Shown one piece after another: positions 16,552-24,401 of a stretch of DNA of 64,000 nucleotides. The translations under genes were made by a program, and so were the position numbers. Under the pieces are notes generated by a model. That model saw only the letters and a list, made by a program, of their open reading frames with translations. It was not told where the DNA came from and searched no databases. The DNA comes from Chthonomonas sp. (lineage in GTDB: Bacteria; Armatimonadota; Fimbriimonadia; Fimbriimonadales; Fimbriimonadaceae): the NCBI GenBank assembly GCA_016788585.1, contig JAEURP010000014.1, forward strand, positions 47,949 to 111,948, written 5' to 3'. How positions within the stretch are numbered: the stretch's first letter is position 1; the number at the start of each line of letters is the position of its first letter.

Positions 16552-17643
16552 ATGTGTGCCTACTCTGTCGATCCGGACATCTCTAAAGCAAGCACTTTGC
16601 CTGGGTCCTATTATTCGGATGCCGCGGCGTTTGAACGCGGAAAGGAACGCTACTTTGCTTCCAGTTGGCAATTTATCGGCCATTCCGACTTGGTAAAGGT
16701 CGCTGGCCAAGTCGCCCCCGTTGACCTCCTGCCCGGCCTCCTCGACGAGCCACTACTCCTCACGCGGGACACAACCGACCAAGTCCACTGCATGAGCAAT
16801 GTTTGCACCCATCGCGGCATGAAACTCTGCGAAGGTCCTGGCAACGAGCGCTTCCTCCGCTGTCGCTACCACGGGCGTCGCTTTGGTCTCGATGGCAAGT
16901 TCCAATCCATGCCTGAGTTCGATCAAGTGCAGGACTTCCCGACCGAAGCCGACAACCTTGCAAAGGTCCCCTTTGCCAAACTCGGCCCATTCTTGTTTGC
17001 CTCCGCGAACCCAGCCGCGCCGTTTGAAGATGTCTTTGGCCCCGTCATCGAACGCCTTTCATGGCTACCTCTCGATGAGTTCGTCCCTGATCATGCCAAC
17101 TCCCGCGACTACATGGTGCGCTGCCATTGGGCGCTTTATGTGGACAACTACCTCGAAGGCTTCCATATCCCCTTCATTCACGCCGGGCTAAACGAGGTCA
17201 TCGACTACGACACCTACAAAACCGAAATGTTTGAATGGGGCAACCTCCAGCTTGCCGAAACCAAGGGCGGCGAGGGCGCATTTGACTTGCCTTCAAGCTC
17301 GCCAGACTTCGGCAAGCAAATCTCGGCCTATTACTATTGGATATTCCCCAACCTGATGCTCAACTTCTACCCGTGGGGCCTCTCGATAAACGTAATCCGC
17401 CCCCTCGGCCCCGCGCTCACCAAGGTGTCGTTCATCCGATTCGTTTGGGACGCTAGCAAGGTCGCCCATGGAGCCGGAGCTGAACTCGACCGCGTGGAAC
17501 GAGAAGACGAACAAGTTGTCGAACTCGTCCAGCGCGGCATCCACTCTCGCTTCTACAGCCGGGGCCGCTTCTCGCCCACGAAGGAGCAAGGCACACACCA
17601 GTTCCATCGAATGTTGGCCAATCGACTCAACCTCGTCAGCTAA
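16552..17643 (+). CDS. Rieske-type non-haem iron oxygenase, large subunit
   Basis: This 363-residue protein has the two-domain layout of Rieske ring-hydroxylating or demethylating oxygenases. The [2Fe-2S] ligands are CTHRG (Cys-x-His) and CRYHG (Cys-x-x-His) around residues 85-110. The mononuclear iron ligands are in YVDNYLEGFHIPFIH (two His), with an acidic ligand near ERED in the C-terminal half. The domain order resembles choline or glycine-betaine monooxygenases more than aromatic dioxygenases, but the substrate is open. No reductase or ferredoxin gene is adjacent. The start is set at ATG 16552 by the preceding -10 box. Confidence 0.8.
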   Translation: MCAYSVDPDISKASTLPGSYYSDAAAFERGKERYFASSWQFIGHSDLVKVAGQVAPVDLLPGLLDEPLLLTRDTTDQVHCMSNVCTHRGMKLCEGPGNERFLRCRYHGRRFGLDGKFQSMPEFDQVQDFPTEADNLAKVPFAKLGPFLFASANPAAPFEDVFGPVIERLSWLPLDEFVPDHANSRDYMVRCHWALYVDNYLEGFHIPFIHAGLNEVIDYDTYKTEMFEWGNLQLAETKGGEGAFDLPSSSPDFGKQISAYYYWIFPNLMLNFYPWGLSINVIRPLGPALTKVSFIRFVWDASKVAHGAGAELDRVEREDEQVVELVQRGIHSRFYSRGRFSPTKEQGTHQFHRMLANRLNLVS

Positions 17644-17650
17644 AGCAAAA

Positions 17651-17674
17651 CAGCCGCAGAAATCTCTGCGGCTG
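17651..17674 (-). terminator. terminator between Rieske oxygenase and speD
   Basis: CAGCCGCAG (17651-17659) pairs with CTGCGGCTG (17666-17674). Read on the minus strand it is followed by TTTTGCTTTA, so it ends the speD transcript. The plus-strand side lacks a T tract. Confidence 0.7.
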
Positions 17675-17695
17675 CCTCCTGGTTCTAATGCCCGC

Positions 17696-18313
17696 CTAGC
17701 GTCGGTCAACTTCGTCTTGACGTCCACGGCGGACGACCAAGAACTTGATCCGACCCGGCTTGAAGCGCTCCATGAGCACGTCAACCGCCTTATGCACGTC
17801 AACGGTGCCGCCGCAATAGAACAAATCTACTGCTGCGTAGCCATGCTCTGGCCAGGTGTGAATGGTGTAATGCGACTCTTGAATCACGACCGCGCCAGAA
17901 ACGCCCCATGGCTTGAACTCGTGGAAGCTCTCTGCAACGACGGTCGCCTTCGACTCCACCGCTGCGTCACGCATTGCATCACCGACGCCGAGTTCGTACT
18001 TAAGCTCTTCGCCATCACAGTCAAAAAGCTCGATAAGAACGTGCGAACCCAAAGAAGGCGACTCGCCCGGCTTAAAGGGCAAACCTTCCTGGTCACGACC
18101 GAGCCAATCTAGAAAAGAATTAGCGTCGTCGCACTGGATCAGAGTCCAGCCGTCTTGTGTGTTAATTCTAGGCGGAGCGTAAACGGTCGCCGCCGAGCCC
18201 GACTCACGGTATGAAAAGAGGCGACGGAGCCAGGATGAACCCGACTTCGATGAAGGAACGAGGGCTGCGAAACCAATCGCAGCGATGCAGCTGAGGAGGA
18301 TTAATGTGGCCAA
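17696..18313 (-). CDS. speD: S-adenosylmethionine decarboxylase with N-terminal membrane segment
   Basis: This 205-residue proenzyme makes decarboxylated AdoMet, the aminopropyl donor for SpeE. The family core spans residues 85-200 (LGSHVLIELFDCD, SFHEFKPWGVSGAVV, CGGTVDVHKAVDVL). The self-cleavage site that creates the pyruvoyl group is the Ser of ESHYTIHTWPEHGY. Bacterial SpeD proteins are usually about 120-135 residues; here about 80 extra residues precede the core, including a hydrophobic helix (TLILLSCIAAIGFAALV), which suggests a membrane-tethered enzyme. The start is a TTG at 18313, and no promoter is visible between it and an upstream terminator. It may depend on read-through (see the small ORF entry). 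Confidence 0.85.
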   Translation of the reverse strand: MATLILLSCIAAIGFAALVPSSKSGSSWLRRLFSYRESGSAATVYAPPRINTQDGWTLIQCDDANSFLDWLGRDQEGLPFKPGESPSLGSHVLIELFDCDGEELKYELGVGDAMRDAAVESKATVVAESFHEFKPWGVSGAVVIQESHYTIHTWPEHGYAAVDLFYCGGTVDVHKAVDVLMERFKPGRIKFLVVRRGRQDEVDRR

Positions 18314-18483
18314 TGCTGTTTCCCAACAAAAGAAAAGGCCCGACCCATCTGGGTTCGAGCGTGGCTAGTCCTATTGAACAAATTAGTGTTGTGGAAAAGC
18401 CGCATCTTCTTGGTATAAACCGCCAGATTCGTAACCAGCCCCGCGGCCTTACCCGCGTCAGTACCCAGTTGTAGCTTTTCCAT
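18301..18483 (-). CDS. possible leader ORF overlapping the speD start
   Basis: This 60-residue frame begins MEKLQLGTDAGKAAG and ends 13 bases inside speD. It is basic and has no known family. An intrinsic terminator lies within its 3' third, so it may be a leader peptide in an attenuator, or the region may instead be a short RNA with a chance frame. A TAGCAAT box lies 2 nt before the ATG. Confidence 0.3.
   Translation of the reverse strand: MEKLQLGTDAGKAAGLVTNLAVYTKKMRLFHNTNLFNRTSHARTQMGRAFSFVGKQHWPH
18330..18360 (-). terminator. intrinsic terminator or attenuator upstream of speD
   Basis: On the minus strand a 9-bp stem with one bulged A and one G-T wobble (18338-18360, AGAT loop) is followed by CTTTTCTTTT. 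It lies 17 nt before the TTG start of speD and inside the small upstream ORF. Transcription of speD from any upstream promoter must pass it. Confidence 0.6.
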
Positions 18484-18686
18484 TTATTGCTAAGTCATGT
18501 TCTCCAGAAACTTGCATCCCCAGTTCGCCAGGTCTTTCTTTCGGAAACCCACGGACCCCCTCAGATGCGAGATGGAATTGTACCTATCGGAATGTGACAT
18601 GTCAAGTAAATGGGTTCACTTACCGCCTTTTCCCCAGGTCTATCCAAGTATTTGACGCTTACCAAGATGGGCGAGTGGGACCTTTG
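18484..18686. other. intergenic region without visible gene
   Basis: About 200 bases separate the speD leader from the exporter operon end. I see no coding frame, no strong hairpin and no repeat here. Confidence 0.5.
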
Positions 18687-19328
18687 TTACTTCAGTTCGC
18701 CATCTTCGAGTCTAACAATTCGGTCTGCTTCACCCAACATGCTGGGGTCATGGGTCACCATCACGAGGGCTCCACCACCTCGATGTCGGTTCAATAGCTC
18801 GACCACTTGAAGCCCATTCGTATGATCAAGGTTCGCCGTCGGCTCGTCGGCAAAGATCACCTTTGGCTTACCGAGAAGTGCCCTTGCGACGCAAACTCGT
18901 TGCCTCTCACCGCCCGAGAGCTCGTGCGGCAATCGCTGCTTCTTCTCCCCAAGTCCCAGCGAACTCAACAATTCGCCTGCCTCGGTTCGCAAATCTTGGT
19001 CCGGCCTTGCGATCTGAACATTCTCAAAGGCACTGAGGTACCCCAGTAAATACGGATATTGAAACACAAACCCAAAGTCCTTCAGCCGAGTCTCCGCTCT
19101 TTGGGCATCGTCCAGCGCATTTAAGTCTTGCCCTGCGTAGTCAATCACTCCCGAGGACGGCGTCTTCAAGCCACTCATCAAGTACAAAAGTGAGCTCTTG
19201 CCACTCCCACTCGGCCCCAAAATCCCCAAGAACTCCCCTTCTCGAACCTCAAGGTTCACCTCGCGGCACGCGAAAAGCTCACGCCCATGATCGCGATAAA
19301 CCAAGCTGGCGTTTTGGGCGCGAATCAA
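18687..19328 (-). CDS. ABC transporter ATPase, LolD/MacB-type
   Basis: This 213-residue ATP-binding subunit has Walker A GPSGSGKSS (about 38-46), Q-loop FGFVFQYPYL, signature LSGGERQRV, Walker B VIFADEPTANLD and the H-loop MVTHDPSML. This set is typical of LolD and MacB-family subunits, which power extraction of lipoproteins or substrates from the inner membrane by a mechanotransmission mechanism. It overlaps the upstream permease gene by four bases, so they form one complex. Confidence 0.9.
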   Translation of the reverse strand: MIRAQNASLVYRDHGRELFACREVNLEVREGEFLGILGPSGSGKSSLLYLMSGLKTPSSGVIDYAGQDLNALDDAQRAETRLKDFGFVFQYPYLLGYLSAFENVQIARPDQDLRTEAGELLSSLGLGEKKQRLPHELSGGERQRVCVARALLGKPKVIFADEPTANLDHTNGLQVVELLNRHRGGGALVMVTHDPSMLGEADRIVRLEDGELK

Positions 19329-20464
19329 ACAAGCCTCCTTTCCACCACGCTGACCGGATCAAACTTTCGGAATCGTGCCCACAGCGTAAGGATTGCCGCC
19401 GTGAAAATCGCGATCGGTACAGGAATCGTGTACATCAGCGCCGTCTTATCGGCGAGGTCGAGCGCATAAGCATTCGGATGCATCAGCAGGCGATCAACCA
19501 GCATCAGCATGCCAACCGACGTAAGCACGCCGAGTATCCAACCGCCGATCACAACCCAAGCTGTCTCCTTGATGACTCTCGACATCAGCGCTCGGCGACT
19601 ATATCCAAGGGCCTGCAACAAGGCAAACTCCTGTGTCCGCTGACCCAAGTAGATATTAATCAGCATTCCCATCATCGTCGTGATGACAATCACCAGAATC
19701 CCAATAACAACATCCAAGATTTTGTATAGGGTCTTGAACATTTCATTGGCCTGGCGCTCAATTTCGAGATAGCTAATGACTTGAGCGCGATTGCCTTTGA
19801 AGCGATGCAATGTCCAACGATCCATAGCAGGCTGATCGGCCGGATTCTTCGCGGTGACGATGATGAAATCGATCGGCGGGAAGTGATTCGCTTGGTAGTA
19901 CGCCTTGTCGCCGAACATGAACCAGTTCTTGGTTTGCGCGATCCCGACAACCTTCACTTTCTTAGGCGAATACGCGTCTGCTTTCTCCGGGCTCAGCAGG
20001 TCATCGCCAATCTTAAGTTGCAAGTTTCGGCTTACAGGCTCGCTTATGATCGCCTCGGGCTGCCCTTCTTCCGGTACTCGCCCCTCGATCTTGGTCACGG
20101 CCATGCGCTTCAAAAACACCTGCAGGTCGGCTGGCTCGAAGGCGATCACGACAAACTCCCAGCGCCCAACGATGCTCTTCACCTCTGTACCGCTCGCCCG
20201 GCAAAGCGCGATGTGTCCAATTGGAACCGGGCAATTCTCTTCGATGTACTTGCGAATCTCAGGAGTGCGGCTCGCATCGCCGCGCGGCGAAACTCCCATC
20301 ATCAAGCTCGTGTACTTATAGATCGTCTTGACGCTCAGCGGGATTGAGTTTATCAACGACACGATTGCGCAGATCAAGAGCACGGCAAGCACGATGACCC
20401 CCATCAACGGGAGCGTCCGGCTCGCGTTGCGTCGAAGGTAGACGAGGGTTCCGAGTGGGTTCAT
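19325..20464 (-). CDS. ABC transporter permease, MacB/FtsX family
   Basis: This 379-residue membrane subunit has an N-terminal transmembrane helix (TLPLMGVIVLAVLLICAIVSL), a large extracytoplasmic MacB-PCD-like domain of about 220 residues, and three C-terminal helices containing the FtsX motif region (QRTQEFALLQALGYSRRALM). It pairs with the ATPase encoded downstream (four-base overlap) and follows the DsbA-RibD fusion gene, also with a four-base overlap. The substrate is unknown. Confidence 0.85.
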   Translation of the reverse strand: MNPLGTLVYLRRNASRTLPLMGVIVLAVLLICAIVSLINSIPLSVKTIYKYTSLMMGVSPRGDASRTPEIRKYIEENCPVPIGHIALCRASGTEVKSIVGRWEFVVIAFEPADLQVFLKRMAVTKIEGRVPEEGQPEAIISEPVSRNLQLKIGDDLLSPEKADAYSPKKVKVVGIAQTKNWFMFGDKAYYQANHFPPIDFIIVTAKNPADQPAMDRWTLHRFKGNRAQVISYLEIERQANEMFKTLYKILDVVIGILVIVITTMMGMLINIYLGQRTQEFALLQALGYSRRALMSRVIKETAWVVIGGWILGVLTSVGMLMLVDRLLMHPNAYALDLADKTALMYTIPVPIAIFTAAILTLWARFRKFDPVSVVERRLV

Positions 20465-21684
20465 CGTCGGTATCTTAGAAACACCTCATCGCCGACCTGC
20501 CTGCTAGAAACAAGAGTCCAACTCTCGACCTCTTCTCGCGAAAATGGTTGCCCTCCAGCGATCGTGGGCGAATCTTTGCCCAGCTTAAGCTTCGAAGTTT
20601 GGGTGATAAAGACCTCGTCCACGCATCCTGCCTTCAGTAAGCTCGCGTTCAACTCGCTACCACCCTCGCATACTATTCGCTGGATTCCAAACCGTTCACG
20701 AAGCTCGACCAAGGTCGATGACCAATCACTCAACTCCACTTTGTCTACCCTGTCCACCTGGCCCTTGCCAACTAAGATCACCCGCGGTGCCTTGAAGAAG
20801 GCGTGCGAAGGATCAAGTTCGCCCGACTCGCTGACCACAATCCGCCAGAGCCGCTCATCAAACCGGATCTTCGGCGTTGCGCGCATAGTCCCGGCCCCGA
20901 TCATTACCGCATCCGCGCAAGATTCCAGGTGGCGCAGGGTCGCATGGTCGGTCTTGCTGCCAAGGTCCATCACGGGCTCATCGCGGTCGCCGGTAATGAT
21001 CTTGCCGTCGAGGGTCGTTACCATGTTGATGAACACAAGCGGGCGGTCCTTCGCGCCCTGGAAGTCCAAACCGTCGTAAACGGGCCGAACCTCAGGCTCG
21101 CCGAGAGCCTCGATCACGGCCTTACGCAACACCGAGTACGGCTGCTCGGCATACGCTTTACCGTCAATGAAGAGGGTTGGCACATAGTAAACACCGGAAG
21201 CATAGGCGGGTTCATCATAGACAATCACCCGATCACGATATCGCTGTTCCTCAATGGCGGCCTCGAAGTCGTCCAAGTCAGAGATCAAACCGTTCGCCAG
21301 GAAGCGCAACACGGGAAGGTCATTGATCCTAAGGCCCTGATTCCAATAGGCCTCATACAGCCTTTCGTTGAACTCCTGACCAACCCCCTTTTCGCGCGCG
21401 TATTCAGCGGCTTGATGAGCTCTGAAGGTGCGCATGCCGGGCGGCCCCTTCGCAGGCTCTAAGCCTTCGACGGCAAAGGCCAACTGCGTTCGGGTCGGGG
21501 TCGGCGGCCGATCGGTGGCTTCATGCACTTTCCGTGGCGGCCACTCCATGCCTTCCGGATAGAGTTCGTACCCTCGCCACTCGAACTCTACATCAAACTC
21601 GGCCCTTAAACGCCTCATCTGGCTGACGGCAATCCAACACCACGGGCAAATGTAGTCATGTGCGACCGAAATGGTGAGGGGCAT
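20461..21684 (-). CDS. DsbA-like oxidoreductase fused to RibD C-terminal reductase domain
   Basis: This 407-residue fusion has an N-terminal half (1-200) in the DsbA/FrnE subfamily of thioredoxin-fold proteins, with active site YICPWCW and the cis-Pro region YYVPTLFIDG. The C-terminal half (about 210-405) matches the RibD C-terminal/dihydrofolate-reductase-like domain: FINMVTTLDGKI, the MIGAGTMRAT loop and CEGGSELNASLL. That domain reduces a ribosylaminopyrimidine in riboflavin synthesis, or related substrates. There is no signal peptide, so both domains are cytosolic. I do not know this fusion as a standard architecture. It is the first gene of a three-gene overlapping operon with the MacB-type exporter. 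Confidence 0.8.
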   Translation of the reverse strand: MPLTISVAHDYICPWCWIAVSQMRRLRAEFDVEFEWRGYELYPEGMEWPPRKVHEATDRPPTPTRTQLAFAVEGLEPAKGPPGMRTFRAHQAAEYAREKGVGQEFNERLYEAYWNQGLRINDLPVLRFLANGLISDLDDFEAAIEEQRYRDRVIVYDEPAYASGVYYVPTLFIDGKAYAEQPYSVLRKAVIEALGEPEVRPVYDGLDFQGAKDRPLVFINMVTTLDGKIITGDRDEPVMDLGSKTDHATLRHLESCADAVMIGAGTMRATPKIRFDERLWRIVVSESGELDPSHAFFKAPRVILVGKGQVDRVDKVELSDWSSTLVELRERFGIQRIVCEGGSELNASLLKAGCVDEVFITQTSKLKLGKDSPTIAGGQPFSREEVESWTLVSSRQVGDEVFLRYRR

Positions 21685-21711
21685 GCCCCTATTTTAGTTC
21701 GTAAGCCGGGT

Positions 21712-24021
21712 TCACTTCTTGATCGCCGCACACGCCGCAACAATGAACAGTTCGTTGCACGGACCCGCCGCCATCATCGCGAATTCTGGGCTGCGATCTT
21801 TCAGCATTCCCAGCGCCTTCGCATCGTCGTCTCGGGCATGGGCTTCCACCGCCTCGCGGAGCTTCCTGTCGCGACGTAGCTTTGCACCGAACATCTGCAT
21901 CATCGCCGTGTCCCTCGCCATTCCTTCAAGGAGCAATAGGCGATACACCTCGTGTTCAACATCCAAGAGCCGCGCCACGCCGAGGAGGCAACGACGCCGC
22001 GTGATCATACTCACGCCGCGTTGGGCCTCGGCGAGAATCAGGGGAATGTCGCTCTCATTCCCCACGCAACCGAGGGCGTAGGCGAGTTCACTTCCCGCCT
22101 CGTCGTAATAGAGTTCAAGCCCCCTTCTTAAGTACGGCGCGGCACCATCGAGCTCCATTTCGGACACGGCCTCGGCAGCCGCGACCCGGACACTCGGCAA
22201 GGGGTCGAGCAAGGCGTCCGCGATCTCTGCCGAAGCCTCGCGGTATTCCTGGAATCGCAAGCCTTGCAATGCCGCGCGGCGCAGGTCAGGATCGTCCTTG
22301 GCCGCCGCAGCATGACGCAGGAGTTCGGCTCCTTCGATGCCGCCGATCTGGCCAATCGCGCGGGCGGCGGCTCGGCGAGCCAGTGGGCGCGGGCTCTTTA
22401 AATACTTGCCCAAAACCGAAACCGCTGATTCGTCCCCGAGCCGACCCAGGGCCTCGATGGCTTCCTCCTCGACCAAGTCTGGGTGCTCGCGAAGGATGTG
22501 CAACAGCCCCTCAACTGCGCCAGCGCCGCCGAGGTTCGCGAGCGACGCCGACGCCTGCCGTCGAACACGGGGCGAAGGGTCGTGCAGAGCCTTGATCACC
22601 TCGTCGCGAGCAATGTCAAATCTCGAATGTCCTGCCGTCGCGATGGCCTCCTCGCGCTGGAACTCGTCGTCAGTGCGCGTCATCGTCCGCATCGCCTTGA
22701 TGCCGCTCGGTGAGATGCGCGAGAGCTCATGCAACGTGCCCCGGATGCTCGTCGAGCCATGCTCTTTCACCGGCTGCAGGAACAGCAGAGTGAGGGCGCG
22801 TATGACCATGGTCACGATGAAAATCCAATGGTAGGCGGGCATCACGCCAACCATCGGGCGGAGCGCCGACATTAAGATCGCGCCAAGCAAGGGCGATAGC
22901 GCGCCGACGAAGGCTTGCAGAGCCATGCCTGCGCCGATGTAGTTGGCCCGGTCGTCGTCCTTGGCGGTGGCAAGCAGAATGTTGAACTGACAAACCGAGA
23001 TGCCACCCCAACAGATGCCGGCCAAGATATGGCCGATGCCCAAGATCGCGGCGTTGAACAAGTCGTCGCCGGGTCGGCAGAAAATCCAGGGCAGCGGCGT
23101 GGTCGCGATGCCAACAGTGAGGATCGCCAAAACCGGCTTGTTGCCGTATTTGTCTCCCAAAAACCCCCAGAGCCGGATCGAGGCGATGTTTCCGACGGCG
23201 TGGCAGATCGCCGTGAACTGTAGCGCGGTCATGCTCATCTTCAGCGACTCGAAGGCATAGGCGCCGAAGAGATTGCCAGCGAAGCCCGAGGCGAAGACGA
23301 ATACGAACAGGAATGTCAGCGTGCGCCGGAACTCGCGGTCGCGGAACGGCGTGCCCATCGCCCGAATGCCCTCGCGGAGGTTCGTGCGAATCGGATTCTC
23401 GCGCTCCATCTCGGTCATCCGGTTGAAGTAGAACTGGCTGATGATGGCAAAGACCACGCCGAGCCCGAAGATCACAGCGAATCCTTCGCGATCGCGCCCG
23501 GCTTGCGAAAAGCTGTCGAGGATGAACCCACCCGCGAACGACGCGATCGCACCGACCCCGGCCTGCATCGCGTTACGGCGGCTGAAGAACCAGCCGCGCG
23601 AGTTCGCCGGGATCATCTCGGCGAGCCAGTCGTTGTAAATCGGCGAGACGATCTGAATCGCCGCCGACCCGACGCAGATGCAACCTAAGACCAGGAACAG
23701 GTTGACCGTCGCCGGAATCGGCAAGAACGGCGCGAAGATGAGCGGCACATACATGAGCCGCCATGTCCACCCGCCGGGAAGGACGAACCGCTTGTAGAAA
23801 GGATATCGCCGTCCCCAAATCGCGCCGGGGATTTGCAGCAGCCCGATCAGACTGGGGATCGCGGTGAAGATGCCGATCCACGCATCGGAGCCTCCAAGGA
23901 GCTGGATGAACTTGACGATGTACGCGCCGCTAACCAGCGACCCAAACGCCGCCGCGAGCGCGCTGTCGATGTTGGCGACACGGAGCGTGCGGAGGTTATC
24001 GAGGCGGCTAACGGTGGAGAT
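21712..24021 (-). CDS. MFS transporter with C-terminal HEAT repeats; no canonical start codon
   Basis: The N-terminal 430 or so residues are a major facilitator transporter, and the C-terminal 270 are HEAT-type helical repeats (AIATAGHSRFDIARDEVIKAL, SPRVRRQASASLANLGG, RPLARRAAARAIGQIGG). The first ATG in frame is at 23754, but the frame is open for 89 more residues up to a TAG at 24025-24027, and these encode clear MFS transmembrane sequence (LAAAFGSLVSGAYIVKF, then AWIGIFTAIPSLIG). No ATG, GTG or TTG is present in that extension; the only candidate is ATC at 24019-24021. Either a rare start is used or one base of the real start has changed. The cargo is unknown. Confidence 0.75.
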   Translation of the reverse strand: MSTVSRLDNLRTLRVANIDSALAAAFGSLVSGAYIVKFIQLLGGSDAWIGIFTAIPSLIGLLQIPGAIWGRRYPFYKRFVLPGGWTWRLMYVPLIFAPFLPIPATVNLFLVLGCICVGSAAIQIVSPIYNDWLAEMIPANSRGWFFSRRNAMQAGVGAIASFAGGFILDSFSQAGRDREGFAVIFGLGVVFAIISQFYFNRMTEMERENPIRTNLREGIRAMGTPFRDREFRRTLTFLFVFVFASGFAGNLFGAYAFESLKMSMTALQFTAICHAVGNIASIRLWGFLGDKYGNKPVLAILTVGIATTPLPWIFCRPGDDLFNAAILGIGHILAGICWGGISVCQFNILLATAKDDDRANYIGAGMALQAFVGALSPLLGAILMSALRPMVGVMPAYHWIFIVTMVIRALTLLFLQPVKEHGSTSIRGTLHELSRISPSGIKAMRTMTRTDDEFQREEAIATAGHSRFDIARDEVIKALHDPSPRVRRQASASLANLGGAGAVEGLLHILREHPDLVEEEAIEALGRLGDESAVSVLGKYLKSPRPLARRAAARAIGQIGGIEGAELLRHAAAAKDDPDLRRAALQGLRFQEYREASAEIADALLDPLPSVRVAAAEAVSEMELDGAAPYLRRGLELYYDEAGSELAYALGCVGNESDIPLILAEAQRGVSMITRRRCLLGVARLLDVEHEVYRLLLLEGMARDTAMMQMFGAKLRRDRKLREAVEAHARDDDAKALGMLKDRSPEFAMMAAGPCNELFIVAACAAIKK

Positions 24022-24027
24022 ACTCTA

Positions 24028-24366
24028 TTGTGGCGGGTTTGGGACGTGGCTGGACGTCGAGGGACGGTGGCGGGACATGGCGGGATGTGGCTGATGGATA
24101 AGGATTCACGATTCACAATTCACATGTTGTTCTGTGTGTGGAGTCCTAGGTCTCGGTTCTCGGGTTCCAGGTTCACTTGGGTTTTGATAAGTTGACGAAA
24201 TGACGAAACCGACGAAATTACGGATTTTCTCACTCCACGTTTCGTTGATTTCAACTGGTTTCATACCTTCATCATTTAGGGCGCGGCTGGGTAGGTTGTC
24301 AACCACTCATGTCGATTGATTAAGTGGTTTCAAATTCAGAAATCTGAATCAAAATTGGGTTCATAC
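24028..24366. other. gene-free region with degenerate short repeats
   Basis: No gene is seen. Bases 24036-24095 are a G-rich tract of drifting GGGAC[AG]TGGC units. Bases 24104-24126 repeat ATTCAC. Bases 24147-24176 repeat GGTTC-type units. The right part is AT-rich and leads to the promoter of the next gene. Confidence 0.5.
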
Positions 24367-24401
24367 TTGCAACTTTAAAGGGATGTCTTTATACTAGGTT
24401 T
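24367..24401 (+). promoter_or_regulatory. complete sigma70-like promoter of a leaderless gene
   Basis: TTGCAA (24367-24372), a 17-base spacer, TATACT (24390-24395), then six bases and GTG 24402. This is the clearest full example of the leaderless arrangement in the window. Confidence 0.7.

Noticed and set aside
18340..18365. tRNA-like GGTTCGAG near the speD leader
   Set aside because: No acceptor stem, anticodon arm or D arm fits around it; the bases form the terminator stem instead. No tRNA or rRNA gene was found in the window.
23847..24116. Minus-strand ORF rich in Ser and Arg upstream of the MFS gene
   Set aside because: It lies in another frame over the sequence that encodes the MFS N-terminal helices and over a G-rich repeat tract; its composition is that of a shadow frame.
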